A stretch of 64,000 nt of DNA from Candidatus Magasanikbacteria bacterium RIFOXYC2_FULL_42_28 (GCA_001784435.1 MFQZ01000010.1:190801-254800), one strand, 5' to 3'. Positions 7,865 to 17,383 are shown, counted from the first letter of the stretch. Made by a program: numbers and translations. The notes: generated by a model not told the origin, from the letters alone.

Positions 7865-9241
7865 ATGAGATTACTCAAGATTTCAGTAATAATATTTATT
7901 CTGGCATTAAGCGCTACCGTATTTGCCGGCTATTTTTGGTTGAAAAATACTTCTCCGGAAAAAATTGTTTTAAACGTTGGTAAAACAATCGGTGTTTCTC
8001 TAACCAACGGAACTAATTTAGAAAAAGTGCTGGGATTTGATAAGTCCAAGACCTATTTGATTTTGTTTTTAAATAATACGGAATTACGGCCGGGCGGGGG
8101 ATTTATCGGCGCTTACGCGGTGGTGCGGGCGAATAAAGGGGTGCCGGAAATTTTAAAAATTGAAGGGAGCGAGCGCCTGGACAATAGCGCGGCCACTTTT
8201 GTTGATAATCCACCGGAGCCGATTAGCCGGCGGTTAAAAGTTAAACATTGGTATTTCCGCGATAGTAATTGGTCACCGGATTTCGCTCTTTCAGCCGAGC
8301 GCGCGCTTCAAATTTATCAAACAGAAAATGGCATAGGCGCGGCGGATATTGACGCGGTGATTGGGTTTACCCCGACTGTTATTGAAGAATTATTGGAAAT
8401 TATCGGTCCAATTACCGCCGAAGGGATGGAATTTAACGCGAAAAATTTTACGGAAAAATTAGAATACGAAGTTGAATATGGTTACAAAGATCGCGGTGAA
8501 CAATTTAATGACCGTAAAAATTTATTAGAAGATGTCGGGCTGGCCATAATCGCCAAAGCGCGGGAAAATTTATTATGGCGTTTGCAAAAATATATCACAC
8601 TTGGCAAAAAAATATTGGCCGAAAAACAAGTGGCGATTTACGCGGTTGATAAAACTAACCAAGAATTGCTCCGTCAAATTAATTGGACCGGTGAGATGCG
8701 TCAGCGGAGTGGTGATTATTTAATGTGGGTGGACGCGAACTTGGCCGCGCTTAAAACTGACGCTGCGATTACGCGTTCGCTGGAATATCGGATTATCTCA
8801 ACTAGTACCGGATATTTGGCCAGCGCGTCAATGAAATATAATCATACGGGAAAATACGATTGGCGCACGAGCCGTTATTTGTCATACACACGCGTATTTG
8901 TTCCGATCGGAAGTAAATTAGTAAAAGTAACCGGTGCTATCACCAAAGACAGCCAAGGTGATTTATCAATTGGACAAGGAACAGAAAACGGTCGGCAGTG
9001 GTTTGGGGCATATATAAATATCGCGCCCGGCACAACTGATACGCTTACGTTTGAATATTTATTGCCGGAAACAGTAGTTAAGCAAATTGCGGATAAACAA
9101 TATAATTTATTAGTCCAAAAACAAATTGGCACGAATGATGTGGGGTTGACGTTGGATTTATTTTTTGCTAAAAATACTAATTTAAATACTAATTTAAATA
9201 AGTATTTAAATACTGATAAAGAATTTAAGATTAATAATTAA
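7865..9241 (+). CDS. DUF4012 family exported protein
   Basis: A 458-residue protein. It starts with a hydrophobic signal-anchor (about residues 4-24). The DUF4012 core then begins with LILFLNNTELRPGGGFIGAYA and continues with the WYFRDSNWSPDFALSAERAL segment that marks the family. DUF4012 proteins are common in CPR and some actinobacteria and resemble LytR-type envelope proteins in part; their function is not established. The ATG at 7838 lies inside the AT-rich repeat, so the ATG at 7865 is the better start. The C-terminal tail (KNTNLNTNLNKYLNT) is encoded by a tandem AT-rich repeat and is probably an addition. The stop codon overlaps the next start. Confidence 0.82.
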   Translation: MRLLKISVIIFILALSATVFAGYFWLKNTSPEKIVLNVGKTIGVSLTNGTNLEKVLGFDKSKTYLILFLNNTELRPGGGFIGAYAVVRANKGVPEILKIEGSERLDNSAATFVDNPPEPISRRLKVKHWYFRDSNWSPDFALSAERALQIYQTENGIGAADIDAVIGFTPTVIEELLEIIGPITAEGMEFNAKNFTEKLEYEVEYGYKDRGEQFNDRKNLLEDVGLAIIAKARENLLWRLQKYITLGKKILAEKQVAIYAVDKTNQELLRQINWTGEMRQRSGDYLMWVDANLAALKTDAAITRSLEYRIISTSTGYLASASMKYNHTGKYDWRTSRYLSYTRVFVPIGSKLVKVTGAITKDSQGDLSIGQGTENGRQWFGAYINIAPGTTDTLTFEYLLPETVVKQIADKQYNLLVQKQIGTNDVGLTLDLFFAKNTNLNTNLNKYLNTDKEFKINN

Positions 9242-10263
9242 TGATTCGTGGTTCTATGTTTATCAAAAAAATCGGTATTGATCTGGGCACGACAAATGTG
9301 CTTGTGTACGTCCCCAAAAAAGGGATTATTATTAACGAACCATCGGTAGTCGCTGTTTCTAAAGCCGATGGTAAAATTTTGGCAGTTGGTTTGGAAGCGA
9401 AAGATATGATCGGGCGCACGCCGGATAGCATTATTGCCGAGCGTCCGCTGAAAGATGGCGTTATCGCCAATTATCACACTACCGAAGCGATGATGCGGTA
9501 TTTTATTAATAAAGCATTAGGTGGTATGCGTTTGTTTCGGCCGGAAGTGATGGTGGCGGTGCCGGCTGGGATTACGTCTACCGAACGACGCGCGGTAATT
9601 GACGCGGCATTGGCCGCGGGCGCGCGGGCGGCTTACATTATTAAAGAACCGATTGTGGCAGCGATTGGCGCCGACATTCCGATTGGCGCGGCGTCTGGGC
9701 ACATGATTATTGATATTGGTGGCGGAACGGCGGAGATTGCCGTTATTTCGCTTGGTGGGATTGTGGCGTCGGGTTCAGTGCGTATTGGCGGTAATAAATT
9801 TGATTCGGCCATTGCCGAATATGTGCGTCATAAATATAATTTGGCGATTGGCGAAAGTATGGCGGAAAGATTAAAAATTGCCGTTGGTTCGGCTATTTAT
9901 ATGGATAAGCCCTTAACTATGGAAGTAAAAGGGCGCGATATGATTACCGGCTTGCCACGCACGGTAACGGTTAATTCCGATGATACCACCGAAGCGCTAC
10001 AACATGATTTGGAATTATTAGTGGAAGCGATTAAAGAGGTCTTACAGCGCACTCCGCCGGAATTATCGGCTGATGTAATTGAAAAAGGTATTATTTTGTC
10101 CGGCGGTTCGGCCTTGCTTCGGAATTTAGATGATTTAATCGCGCAAGCGACCGGTGTGTCCACTTATGTGGCCGAGGAGCCGTTGTTGTGCGTGGCGAAG
10201 GGGACGGGGATTGCTTTGGATAATTTGGATAATTATAAACGGAGTATTTTGGCGACGAAGTAA
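9241..10263 (+). CDS. mreB: Rod-shape determining actin homologue MreB
   Basis: A 340-residue actin-fold ATPase that forms membrane-associated filaments guiding cell-wall synthesis. The phosphate-1 motif IGIDLGTTNVLVYV is near residues 11-24, the phosphate-2 motif DIGGGTAEIAVI near 158-169 and the adenosine motif LSGGSALLRNLDDLI near 282-296. The ATG overlaps the upstream DUF4012 stop by 1 nt; the alternative ATG at 9256 (MFIKKIG) fits the usual MreB N-terminus better. It sits among envelope genes (GT2, DUF4012, GT4), but no mreC/mreD is visible nearby. Confidence 0.93.
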   Translation: MIRGSMFIKKIGIDLGTTNVLVYVPKKGIIINEPSVVAVSKADGKILAVGLEAKDMIGRTPDSIIAERPLKDGVIANYHTTEAMMRYFINKALGGMRLFRPEVMVAVPAGITSTERRAVIDAALAAGARAAYIIKEPIVAAIGADIPIGAASGHMIIDIGGGTAEIAVISLGGIVASGSVRIGGNKFDSAIAEYVRHKYNLAIGESMAERLKIAVGSAIYMDKPLTMEVKGRDMITGLPRTVTVNSDDTTEALQHDLELLVEAIKEVLQRTPPELSADVIEKGIILSGGSALLRNLDDLIAQATGVSTYVAEEPLLCVAKGTGIALDNLDNYKRSILATK

Positions 10264-10280
10264 GTGTAAAATTTAAAAAT

Positions 10281-10312
10281 CTCCGCCATAGGCGGACCCG
10301 CCTCTGGCGGGA
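10281..10312. repeat. GC-rich palindromes between mreB and the GT4 gene
   Basis: Two adjacent short hairpins, TCCGCCATAGGCGGA and CCCGCCTCTGGCGGG. Similar CCGCC-TC(G/T)-GGCGG units occur in the L10 leader (about 1729-1743) and at about 13748-13762, so this is a dispersed repeat. No T-run follows on the plus strand. Confidence 0.7.
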
Positions 10313-10327
10313 AAATTACAATGCATT

Positions 10328-11422
10328 ATGGTCATTGGGATAGAAGCCAGCCATGCTGTTAAACTGCCGCGCACCGGCGTAGAAGAAGCGTGCTGGCAAA
10401 TGATTGAAAATCTCAAATCAACTCTACCGGCGGACACGCGGGTTATTTTGTATTCACATATTTTACCGACCGATCAGTTGAAAGATTTACCGCCGAACTG
10501 GAAGTGGAAAATTTTAAATTGGCCGTTGAAAAAATTATGGAGTCAATTACGATTATCTTATGAATTATTTAAAAATCCACCTGATATATTTTTCGCGCTC
10601 GGACAACTTTTGCCGTTTTTTTTACCAAAAAAAATTAAAGTAGTCACTTTTGTGCATGACAGCGCGTTTGAGGCCGAACCCGAAGTGTATAGTTTTTTAG
10701 GGAAAATTTATTTGAAATTAATGAATCGCCGCATCACGCGCCGAAGCGATAAAATTATCACTTCCACCGAATTTAATAAACAAGAATTACAAAAGTATTA
10801 TGGAGTAGCGTCGGAAAAAACTATCGTCGTCCCGCTCGCGTATGATAAAAATGTTTTTTGTATAGGCTCGGTAGTAACACTGTCGGTAATTTCTAAACCA
10901 TATTTTATTTTTCTTGGTCGTTTGGAAGAAAAAAAGAATACTCCACTTTTGGTGCGCGCGTTTAATCAAGTCCGGCACGATGGTGTTGATTGCCAATTAT
11001 TGTTAATCGGCAAGCCCGGCCATGGATTTGAACAAGTTCAATTTGGAATTGAAAATAGTCCATACCAAAACGACATCATTCGCCCCGGCTATGTTGATAC
11101 CAAAGATTTGCCCGGCATAATTCGCGGAGCGCGCGCGCTAATTTTACCATCGCGCTACGAAGGTTTTGGCATGCCAATTTTGGAAGGAATGGCTTGTGGC
11201 ACGCCGGTAATCGCGAGTGATATTCTGGCTTTACGAGAGGTTGGGGGAGATGCTGTGGCCTATATTCGCCCTACAGTGCCTGATTTGGCGACGATAATGG
11301 CCACGGCGGTGAAAGATTCCATTTGGCGACAAAACCACATCCAGGCCGGTTTAGAACAGGTTAAAAATTTCAGTTGGGTCAAAACTTCCGCTAAAATTGG
11401 CCAAGTGATTGCCAATATTTGA
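10328..11422 (+). CDS. Glycosyltransferase family 4 (GT-B fold)
   Basis: A 364-residue GT-B enzyme. The N-terminal domain includes the acceptor-side start VIGIEASHAVKLPRTGVEE. The C-terminal nucleotide-sugar domain begins at YFIFLGRLEEKKNTPLLVRA and ends with LPSRYEGFGMPILEGMACG followed by TPVIAS, the E-x7-E motif of the GT4 family. It probably transfers a sugar to a cell-surface glycan or lipid. It lies just after mreB and before a family A repeat, in a run of envelope genes. Confidence 0.9.
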   Translation: MVIGIEASHAVKLPRTGVEEACWQMIENLKSTLPADTRVILYSHILPTDQLKDLPPNWKWKILNWPLKKLWSQLRLSYELFKNPPDIFFALGQLLPFFLPKKIKVVTFVHDSAFEAEPEVYSFLGKIYLKLMNRRITRRSDKIITSTEFNKQELQKYYGVASEKTIVVPLAYDKNVFCIGSVVTLSVISKPYFIFLGRLEEKKNTPLLVRAFNQVRHDGVDCQLLLIGKPGHGFEQVQFGIENSPYQNDIIRPGYVDTKDLPGIIRGARALILPSRYEGFGMPILEGMACGTPVIASDILALREVGGDAVAYIRPTVPDLATIMATAVKDSIWRQNHIQAGLEQVKNFSWVKTSAKIGQVIANI

Positions 11423-11450
11423 TATTTTTGTTATACTAACTGGTGTAAAT

Positions 11451-11560
11451 AATGTCCAATTTCCAATTTCCAATGTCAAATCAATGTCAAAGCTCAAACG
11501 TTAAATTTGATATTTGGATTTTGGATTTGATTTGACATTGGTAATTTGGATTTTGACATT
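11451..11560. repeat. AT-rich palindromic repeat, family A, copy 2
   Basis: The same left arm (AATGTCCAATTTCCAATTTCC) and right arm (GACATTGGTAATTTGGATTTT) as the other family A copies. It gives a false upstream ATG at 11546 in frame with the next gene. Confidence 0.9.
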
Positions 11561-11605
11561 ATCAAAATTATTGATAGCTATTTTGATAATAGCAGACATT
11601 ACGTT

Positions 11606-12520
11606 ATGTGCAATTTTATTGGTAATACCAAAATTCACCAGTATTTTTCTAAAATTGATGGTAATAGTCAACTTGGTCATGCTTATGGATTTGCCGGATT
11701 AAATCAGGTGGGCAAACTCACTTTGGCAAAAATTGCCGCCGCGAAATTGTTGGGCGTCACAATAGAAAAATTAGCGAGTAGTCCGGATTTTTATTTTGTG
11801 GAACGAGCTGTTGATGAAAAAACCGGTAAATTAAAACAAGACATTTCCGTTGAACAAGCGCGTGATGTCAAAGATATTTTGTTGCGCCGGCCGTGGTTAG
11901 GCGGATATCAAGTTGTAATAATTGACGAGATTGAACATTTGAATAAGGCCTCGGCCAATTCCTTGTTAAAATTTTTAGAAGAACCGGCCAGTAAGAGTAT
12001 TATTTTTATTATTACCGAAGACGAAAGTAAATTATTGCCGACCGTGCGTTCGCGGTGCCAATGGTGGCGGTTTAATCCGGTGGCGGAAGCGGAAATTGCG
12101 ACTGGATTGCGTGAGCGCGGTATTGACGCGAGTGTCGCGAGCGAAGTTGCGGTTTTGGCCTCGGGACGGCCGGGGCGCGCTTTGGATTTGGCGCAGAGTC
12201 CGGAAAAATTAGCGTTAATTAAAGCCGAAGTGGTTCGTTACGAGAATTTGCGAATTGCGCCGGTACACGAACGATTTAAAACCATAGAAAGTTTAGCCGG
12301 AGAAAAAAAGGGTGCTACGCGTGGTAAAGATGAGTTAGATGAAATTTTACAAATTTGGACAACGATAGAGCGAAAAAAAATGTTGCTCGCGATCGGGGCG
12401 TCTCAAAACCAATCTGTTAAAGTAATTGACGGTCTGACCAAATTACGCGAGTATTTAGGGAAGAATATTCATCCGCGTTTAGCGTTAGAAGAATTCTCAT
12501 TAAATTTACCAATTAATTAA
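11606..12520 (+). CDS. holB: DNA polymerase III delta' subunit-like clamp-loader protein
   Basis: A 304-residue AAA+ clamp-loader subunit. The P-loop is altered (GLNQVGKLTLAK), as expected for delta', which does not hydrolyse ATP. The sensor/SRC region is typical: VVIIDEIEHLNKASANSLLK, then EEPASKSIIFIITED and LPTVRSRCQWWRF. The start is placed at 11606 because the longer frame from 11546 begins inside the AT-rich repeat. It would work with DnaX (50727-52361 in this window) to load the sliding clamp. Confidence 0.88.
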   Translation: MCNFIGNTKIHQYFSKIDGNSQLGHAYGFAGLNQVGKLTLAKIAAAKLLGVTIEKLASSPDFYFVERAVDEKTGKLKQDISVEQARDVKDILLRRPWLGGYQVVIIDEIEHLNKASANSLLKFLEEPASKSIIFIITEDESKLLPTVRSRCQWWRFNPVAEAEIATGLRERGIDASVASEVAVLASGRPGRALDLAQSPEKLALIKAEVVRYENLRIAPVHERFKTIESLAGEKKGATRGKDELDEILQIWTTIERKKMLLAIGASQNQSVKVIDGLTKLREYLGKNIHPRLALEEFSLNLPIN

Positions 12521-12524
12521 ATAT

Positions 12525-12640
12525 TAAATTCTAAACTCTAAATTCTAAACAAATCCAAAAATTAAAATTCAAATACTAAAATTTGAGCTTTGAAAAATTT
12601 GAACTTGTTTAGAGTTTAGAAATTAGAGTTTAGAATTTTT
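12525..12640. repeat. AT-rich palindromic repeat, family B, copy 1
   Basis: An inverted repeat whose left arm contains CTAAACTCTAAATTCTAAAC and whose right arm contains GTTTAGAGTTTAG and TTAGAGTTTAGAATTT. A second copy is at 37281-37395. It fills nearly all of the space between holB and the lipoprotein gene. Confidence 0.85.
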
Positions 12641-12653
12641 ATAAAATAATTCT

Positions 12654-13727
12654 ATGCGTAAAATATTCTATCTATTACCACTCGTAGTTTTAATTCTCAC
12701 CGGCGCCGGTTGTCTTTCGTTTGGCAGTAGCACCGCCGGACCGATGGGCGTGTTTACGTCCGCTGATAAAGGTGAGACCTGGGCCGAGTCCAATGTCTAT
12801 CCGACGGTGAAAGGCGTCCAAAGTGTCGCTGGCGCTAGAATATTCCGTTTACATACCGACCCGTCCGATCCCAACGCAATTTATATGGCCACGCGCGGGC
12901 AAGGATTGTTTTATTCTTATAATAACGGTGGCTCTTGGCAGACATTTTCCGCTTTGGCCGGTAAATTTATTTATGGTTTTACGGTCGCGCCTCAAGATAA
13001 ATGCGTGATGTACGCGAGCGATGGCCAACATATTTATAAAACCGATGATTGTGGCCGGAAATGGAATTTGTCTTACACCGAAGAACGCCCGAGCGAACAT
13101 GTTACCGCGCTCGCGGTTGATTATGGTAATATCAATATAGTTTACGGTACCTTGATTGGCGGTGATTTTATGTTAAGTGAAGATGGCGGTCGCAGTTGGA
13201 AGGTGACAGCTCGTTTTGGTTTTGAAACGCAATATATGGTGGCTGATCAATTTCGCCCCAAGCGCGTGTATGTGGCCACGCAACGCAATGGCCTGCAACG
13301 TTCTGATGACGGTGGGCGCACTTTTCAAGATTTAAGCGAAGGCCTTGATAATTTTAGTGATAGTTCTAACTTTTATCGTTTAGCGTTAAATCCAAAGACC
13401 CCGGGTGGTTTGTTTTGGATTTCTAAATATGGCATTTTAGAGTCCAATGACGCGGGCGTAACCTGGAGCGAGTTGAAATTGTTGACTCCGCCGGGCGGGG
13501 TGAATATTTACGCTTTCGCGATTAACCCCGGGAATTTAAATGAGATTTATTATACCGGCACGATTTTGGGGCAAAAAAATGAGCATGTTCGTTCCACGTT
13601 TTATAAAACCACGGACGGCGGTAAAAGTTGGGTGACCAAAAAGTTGCCCACTAATTCTATCCCCGTGTCGTTATTAATCAGCCCCAATAATGATAAACGG
13701 TTGTTCCTTGGGTTTACTAGCTTGTAA
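12654..13727 (+). CDS. Lipoprotein with BNR/sortilin-type beta-propeller
   Basis: A 357-residue protein with a signal peptide ending in the lipobox LTGAGC (Cys at about 20), so it is probably lipid-anchored outside the cytoplasmic membrane. Asp-box motifs of the type S(x)DGG(x)(S/T)W recur through the chain: SADKGETWAES, YNNGGSWQTF, TDDCGRKWNL, SEDGGRSWKV, SDDGGRTFQDL, SNDAGVTWSEL and TTDGGKSWVTK. This is a seven-bladed propeller pattern. Relatives include Ycf48-like assembly factors and sortilin domains, but the ligand here is unknown. It lies between holB and frr with repeats on both sides. Confidence 0.88.
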   Translation: MRKIFYLLPLVVLILTGAGCLSFGSSTAGPMGVFTSADKGETWAESNVYPTVKGVQSVAGARIFRLHTDPSDPNAIYMATRGQGLFYSYNNGGSWQTFSALAGKFIYGFTVAPQDKCVMYASDGQHIYKTDDCGRKWNLSYTEERPSEHVTALAVDYGNINIVYGTLIGGDFMLSEDGGRSWKVTARFGFETQYMVADQFRPKRVYVATQRNGLQRSDDGGRTFQDLSEGLDNFSDSSNFYRLALNPKTPGGLFWISKYGILESNDAGVTWSELKLLTPPGGVNIYAFAINPGNLNEIYYTGTILGQKNEHVRSTFYKTTDGGKSWVTKKLPTNSIPVSLLISPNNDKRLFLGFTSL

Positions 13728-13734
13728 TTTTTTG

Positions 13735-13786
13735 TCATTGCGAGGACCCGCCTCGGGCGGGGACGCGGCAATCTCTTCAATTATTA
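13735..13786. repeat. GC-rich palindromic repeat (TGTCATTGCGAGG type)
   Basis: Starts TGTCATTGCGAGGA, contains CCCGCCTCGGGCGGG and ends CGCGGCAATCTC; its ends are partly inverted (ATTGCGAG/GGCAATCTC). The reverse complement of the left end (TCCTCGCAATGACA) recurs inside secA at about 40230-40244. Confidence 0.7.
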
Positions 13787-13806
13787 AAAAATAAAATAAA
13801 CACAAT

Positions 13807-14355
13807 ATGAACATCAACGATTTTAAAGAAGATTTTGGTAAGGCCATCGAGTTTTTCAAAACCGATATTGCCGGTCTGCGCACCGGTCGCGCCACGAGTG
13901 CGATGGTAGAAAATGTTACCGTGGAGGCCTACGGGATTAGACAGCCACTTAAAGCCGTGGCGTCTATTTCTATTATGGATCCAAAGACATTGATGTTAGA
14001 CCCGTGGGACAAAACTATTTTAGCAGCGGTGGAAAAAGGAATTCGCGATGCCAATATCGGAATTAATCCGGTTAATGACGGACGGGGAATTCGCCTGTCT
14101 TTGCCGGAATTAACCGTGGAACGTCGCCAAGAATTAATTAAAATTTTACGCGAGCGCACTGAAGGTGTCCGAATCGCCATTCGTAAAATTCGCGAAGATA
14201 TCAAAGACATGATTTTGGCCGAGCAGGAAGATAATAATATTGCCGAAGATGAAAAATTCCGTTTGATGGACGAGCTGGAAAAAGCGGTGAAGGATTATAA
14301 TGAAGAGATTAAAGAGATTGCAAATAAAAAGGAGGAGGAAATTAGTACGGTGTAG
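13807..14355 (+). CDS. frr: Ribosome recycling factor
   Basis: A 182-residue protein of normal family length. RRF acts with EF-G to split post-termination ribosomes. The N-terminal helix has FKTDIAGLRTGRATSAMVEN, the inserted beta domain has AVASISIMDPKTLMLDPWD, and the C-terminal helices include LTVERRQELIKILRERTE and RKIREDIKDMIL. It is followed 32 nt later by glyS. A short tandem pair (TTCATAGCCAATAG, TTCACAGCCAATAG) fills the gap. Confidence 0.96.
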   Translation: MNINDFKEDFGKAIEFFKTDIAGLRTGRATSAMVENVTVEAYGIRQPLKAVASISIMDPKTLMLDPWDKTILAAVEKGIRDANIGINPVNDGRGIRLSLPELTVERRQELIKILRERTEGVRIAIRKIREDIKDMILAEQEDNNIAEDEKFRLMDELEKAVKDYNEEIKEIANKKEEEISTV

Positions 14356-14387
14356 TTGGTTCATAGCCAATAGTTCACAGCCAATAG

Positions 14388-15785
14388 ATGAGTGAGCGAA
14401 TTGGGGAATTTTATAAATTTATGCCAGAAAAAAATGATCTAATGGAAAAAGTAATTTCACTTTGCAAACGTCGTGGTTTTATTTTCCCCGGTTCGGAAAT
14501 TTATGGCGGGTTGGCCAATAGTTGGGATTATGGTCCACTCGGCCACCAGTTGAAACAAAATATCAAAACTTTGTGGTGGAAATTTTTTGTGACCAGTCGC
14601 GAGGATATGGTACCAATGGATACGGCTATTATTATGAATCCGCGCGTGTGGGAGGCATCCGGGCATTTACAAAATTTTTCGGACGCGCTCGTGGAATGCA
14701 AAGTTTGCCACAAACGTTTTCGTGCCGATCATTTACTCGAAGCCAAAGGTATTGTTCCGCGTTACGCTAAAGAAGAATTGCAGGATTTGGATCAAATTAA
14801 TTGTCCGGAATGTGCTGGGGATTTAACCGCGCCGAAGAATTTTAATTTGATGTTTAAGACTGCGTTTGGCATAAATGACGCGACTGCCTTGGATGTTTAT
14901 TTGCGCCCGGAAACTGCTGGCGGCATGTTTGTAAATTTTAAAAATATCTTAAATGTAACGCGCAAGCGTTTGCCGTTTGGAATCGCCCAAGTTGGTAAAT
15001 GTTTTCGTAACGAAATTACGCCCGGGAATTTTATTTTTCGCACGCGTGAATTTGAAATCGGCGAGTTTGAATATTTTATTAAGCCCGGGGAATGGGAAAA
15101 GGTTTTTGAAATGTGGCTCGGCGAAATCAAACGCTGGTGGCAAGACGCGATGAAAATAAATATGGATAATTTGGTGTGGCATGAAATTCCGGAGACAGAG
15201 CGCGCGCATTATAGCAAGCGCACGGTGGATATTGAATACAAATATCCGTTTGGCGTGAAAGAATTGCACGGCATTGCCTACCGCACGGATTTTGATTTGA
15301 GTCGTCACGAAAAAGTGAGTGGTCAAGATTTACATTATACTGATCCGGAAACTAACGAGAAATTTCTGCCACACGTGATTGAGCCGACATTTGGTATTGA
15401 TCGGATGTTACTGGTGGCGCTTTTGGAAGCGTATCATGAAGAAGAAGTTGATAATGAAGTTCGTGTTGTTATGAAATTTCCGAAATATTTGGCACCGATT
15501 CAAGTTGCGGTTTTGCCCTTGTCTAAAAAAGACGAATTATCCGGTCCAGCCAAAGAGTTGGCCGCCGATTTGCGTAAGAATTTTGTCGTGGATTATGATG
15601 AAACCCAATCAATCGGCAAACGCTATCGCCGTCAAGACGAAGTGGGAACGCCGTATTGCGTTACGATGGATTTTGATTCTTTGGAAGATAAAAAAGTGAC
15701 AGTGCGGGATCGTGATACGATGGTGCAAGAGAGAGTTGAAATTGTAGAATTAACAAATTATTTAAAAGAAAAATTTAATTTTTAA
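14388..15785 (+). CDS. glyS: Glycine-tRNA ligase, single-chain class II type
   Basis: A 465-residue homodimeric (archaeal/eukaryotic-type) GlyRS, not the bacterial alpha2beta2 form. Motifs: RRGFIFPGSEIYGGLANSWD near the start, the motif 2 region FRNEITPGNFIFRTREFEIGE, and the motif 3 region EPTFGIDRMLLVAL. The C-terminal anticodon-binding domain begins at LAPIQVAVLPLSKK. Two CxxC pairs (CKVCHKRF and CPECAGDL) suggest a zinc site in the insertion. The ATG at 14421 (MPEKNDLMEK) gives a more usual N-terminus and has GGGGAA upstream, so the first 11 residues are doubtful. Confidence 0.95.
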   Translation: MSERIGEFYKFMPEKNDLMEKVISLCKRRGFIFPGSEIYGGLANSWDYGPLGHQLKQNIKTLWWKFFVTSREDMVPMDTAIIMNPRVWEASGHLQNFSDALVECKVCHKRFRADHLLEAKGIVPRYAKEELQDLDQINCPECAGDLTAPKNFNLMFKTAFGINDATALDVYLRPETAGGMFVNFKNILNVTRKRLPFGIAQVGKCFRNEITPGNFIFRTREFEIGEFEYFIKPGEWEKVFEMWLGEIKRWWQDAMKINMDNLVWHEIPETERAHYSKRTVDIEYKYPFGVKELHGIAYRTDFDLSRHEKVSGQDLHYTDPETNEKFLPHVIEPTFGIDRMLLVALLEAYHEEEVDNEVRVVMKFPKYLAPIQVAVLPLSKKDELSGPAKELAADLRKNFVVDYDETQSIGKRYRRQDEVGTPYCVTMDFDSLEDKKVTVRDRDTMVQERVEIVELTNYLKEKFNF

Positions 15786-15796
15786 TATTTATAAAT

Positions 15797-16102
15797 ATGC
15801 CAGAAGATTTTGTCGCGGAGATGGAAAAAGCGCGTCACGCTGAAGCGCTTAGTGAATATCAGCAGGTAGTTGCTAGAATAGAATCGGTTTATAAGCGTCC
15901 AGTATTACGCATTGGTTTGAATGGTGATTTTACGTTTGCTCCGACTGAAATCGTGGCAGAGATGGACGAGGATGCTGAACTAGTTGAAGCGGATAGGGCG
16001 CCTTTTGTAGCGGATTTGGCAGCGTTAGTCGCCAAGCATCAATGGATTCCACCAGAATATGAACATGCGTCAGTATCTGGTACGTTGTCTGATAAAATTT
16101 AA
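15797..16102 (+). CDS. Small acidic hypothetical protein between glyS and the M16 peptidase
   Basis: A 101-residue acidic protein with an N-terminal helical part (residues 1-33) and a central VLRIGLNGDFTFAPTEIV stretch. No signal peptide or membrane segment. It sits 11 nt after glyS and 6 nt before the peptidase gene, so it is cotranscribed. I do not recognise the family. Confidence 0.65.
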   Translation: MPEDFVAEMEKARHAEALSEYQQVVARIESVYKRPVLRIGLNGDFTFAPTEIVAEMDEDAELVEADRAPFVADLAALVAKHQWIPPEYEHASVSGTLSDKI

Positions 16103-16108
16103 TTTATT

Positions 16109-17377
16109 ATGCACGAAATAAAAAAACTAAAAAACGGTTTACAATACATTTACATTCCAAACTCCGGTACGAGCGCCGTGACCGTTTTGCTTTTGTTCCC
16201 AATTGGGTCGCGCTATGAAACCCCTAAGACCTCCGGCATTTCGCATTTTTTGGAGCACATGCTTTTTAAAGGCACCAAAAAGCGTAAAGATTATTTAGCG
16301 GTGTCGCGCGAATTAGATGCGGCCGGTGCCGAATACAACGCCTTCACTTCCAAAGATTATACCGGTTATTATGTAAAAATTGGCGCCGAACTCGCGGACG
16401 AGGCGTTTGATATGATTTCGGATATTGCGTTTAATTCCACGATGCCGGCGAAAGAAATTGAGAAAGAAAAAGGGGTGATTGTGGAAGAATTGCGGATGTA
16501 TGAAGATAATCCAATGATGGCGGTGGATTTGCTTTTTGACCGCACGATGTTTGCCAATCATCCGCTCGGTTGGGATATTGGTGGTTCACCCGAAACTGTC
16601 CGCAATATGACACGGGAGGAATTATTAAATTATTATCACGATCATTATCATCCGCAGAACGCGGTTTTGGTGGTATCGGGAAATTTAAGTAAAAAGGATT
16701 TTGCCAAACATTTGAAAAAATTTGCGAGTGGCAATAAAAAGAATCTGGCGGAGACCCAATACTTAACATATAAACACAAAAGTAATCAGGCACTGGCCGA
16801 CCGAGTAGCGGTGAAAGAACGAAAAATTGACCAGGCGCAAATTATTTTGGGTTTTCCGGGTTTGGCGCATGATGACAAACGTGCTTACGTAGCCGCGGTA
16901 TTGCTAACAATTTTAGGCGGTGGCATGAGTTCGCGGTTGTTTGTGGAAGTGCGTGAAAAGCGTGGGCTATGTTATATGGTGCGGGCCGGCTCATCGTCTT
17001 ATCGCGACACGGGTGTGGTATCTGTCCAAGCCGGCTTGGATCCGGCCAGAATGGGTGAGGCAATTAAAACCATTAAAACTGAATTAAAAAAGATTTCTAC
17101 CAAACCGGTCAGCAAAAAAGAATTGGCTGATGCCAAAACCAATTTAATCGGACGGATGGAATTGGCTATGGAAGATTCGTCCACGGTGGCGGAAAAAGCC
17201 GCCAAGCAATTTATTTTTGTTAATCACGCCGACACGCCGGCTGAAACCACCGCCAAAATTAAAAAAGTAACCGCGAGCGAAGTTAGAGCCGTGGCCAAGG
17301 TGTTATTTATTGAAAAAGAAATGCGTTTGGCGGTGATTGGCCCGATTACGAAAGAAAAAGTTTTAAAATTATTGTAA
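16109..17377 (+). CDS. M16 family zinc metallopeptidase
   Basis: A 422-residue peptidase of the pitrilysin/processing peptidase family. The inverted zinc motif HFLEHMLFKGT (HxxEH) is near residues 45-55, with the distal ligand region IVEELRMYEDNP about 75 residues later. The second domain has the conserved LGGGMSSRLFVEVREKRGLC segment. Single-domain-pair M16 proteins of this length usually work as dimers and degrade peptides, including cleaved targeting or signal peptides. There is no signal sequence, so it is probably cytosolic. It lies 6 nt upstream of tpiA. Confidence 0.92.
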   Translation: MHEIKKLKNGLQYIYIPNSGTSAVTVLLLFPIGSRYETPKTSGISHFLEHMLFKGTKKRKDYLAVSRELDAAGAEYNAFTSKDYTGYYVKIGAELADEAFDMISDIAFNSTMPAKEIEKEKGVIVEELRMYEDNPMMAVDLLFDRTMFANHPLGWDIGGSPETVRNMTREELLNYYHDHYHPQNAVLVVSGNLSKKDFAKHLKKFASGNKKNLAETQYLTYKHKSNQALADRVAVKERKIDQAQIILGFPGLAHDDKRAYVAAVLLTILGGGMSSRLFVEVREKRGLCYMVRAGSSSYRDTGVVSVQAGLDPARMGEAIKTIKTELKKISTKPVSKKELADAKTNLIGRMELAMEDSSTVAEKAAKQFIFVNHADTPAETTAKIKKVTASEVRAVAKVLFIEKEMRLAVIGPITKEKVLKLL

Positions 17378-17383
17378 AATTTT

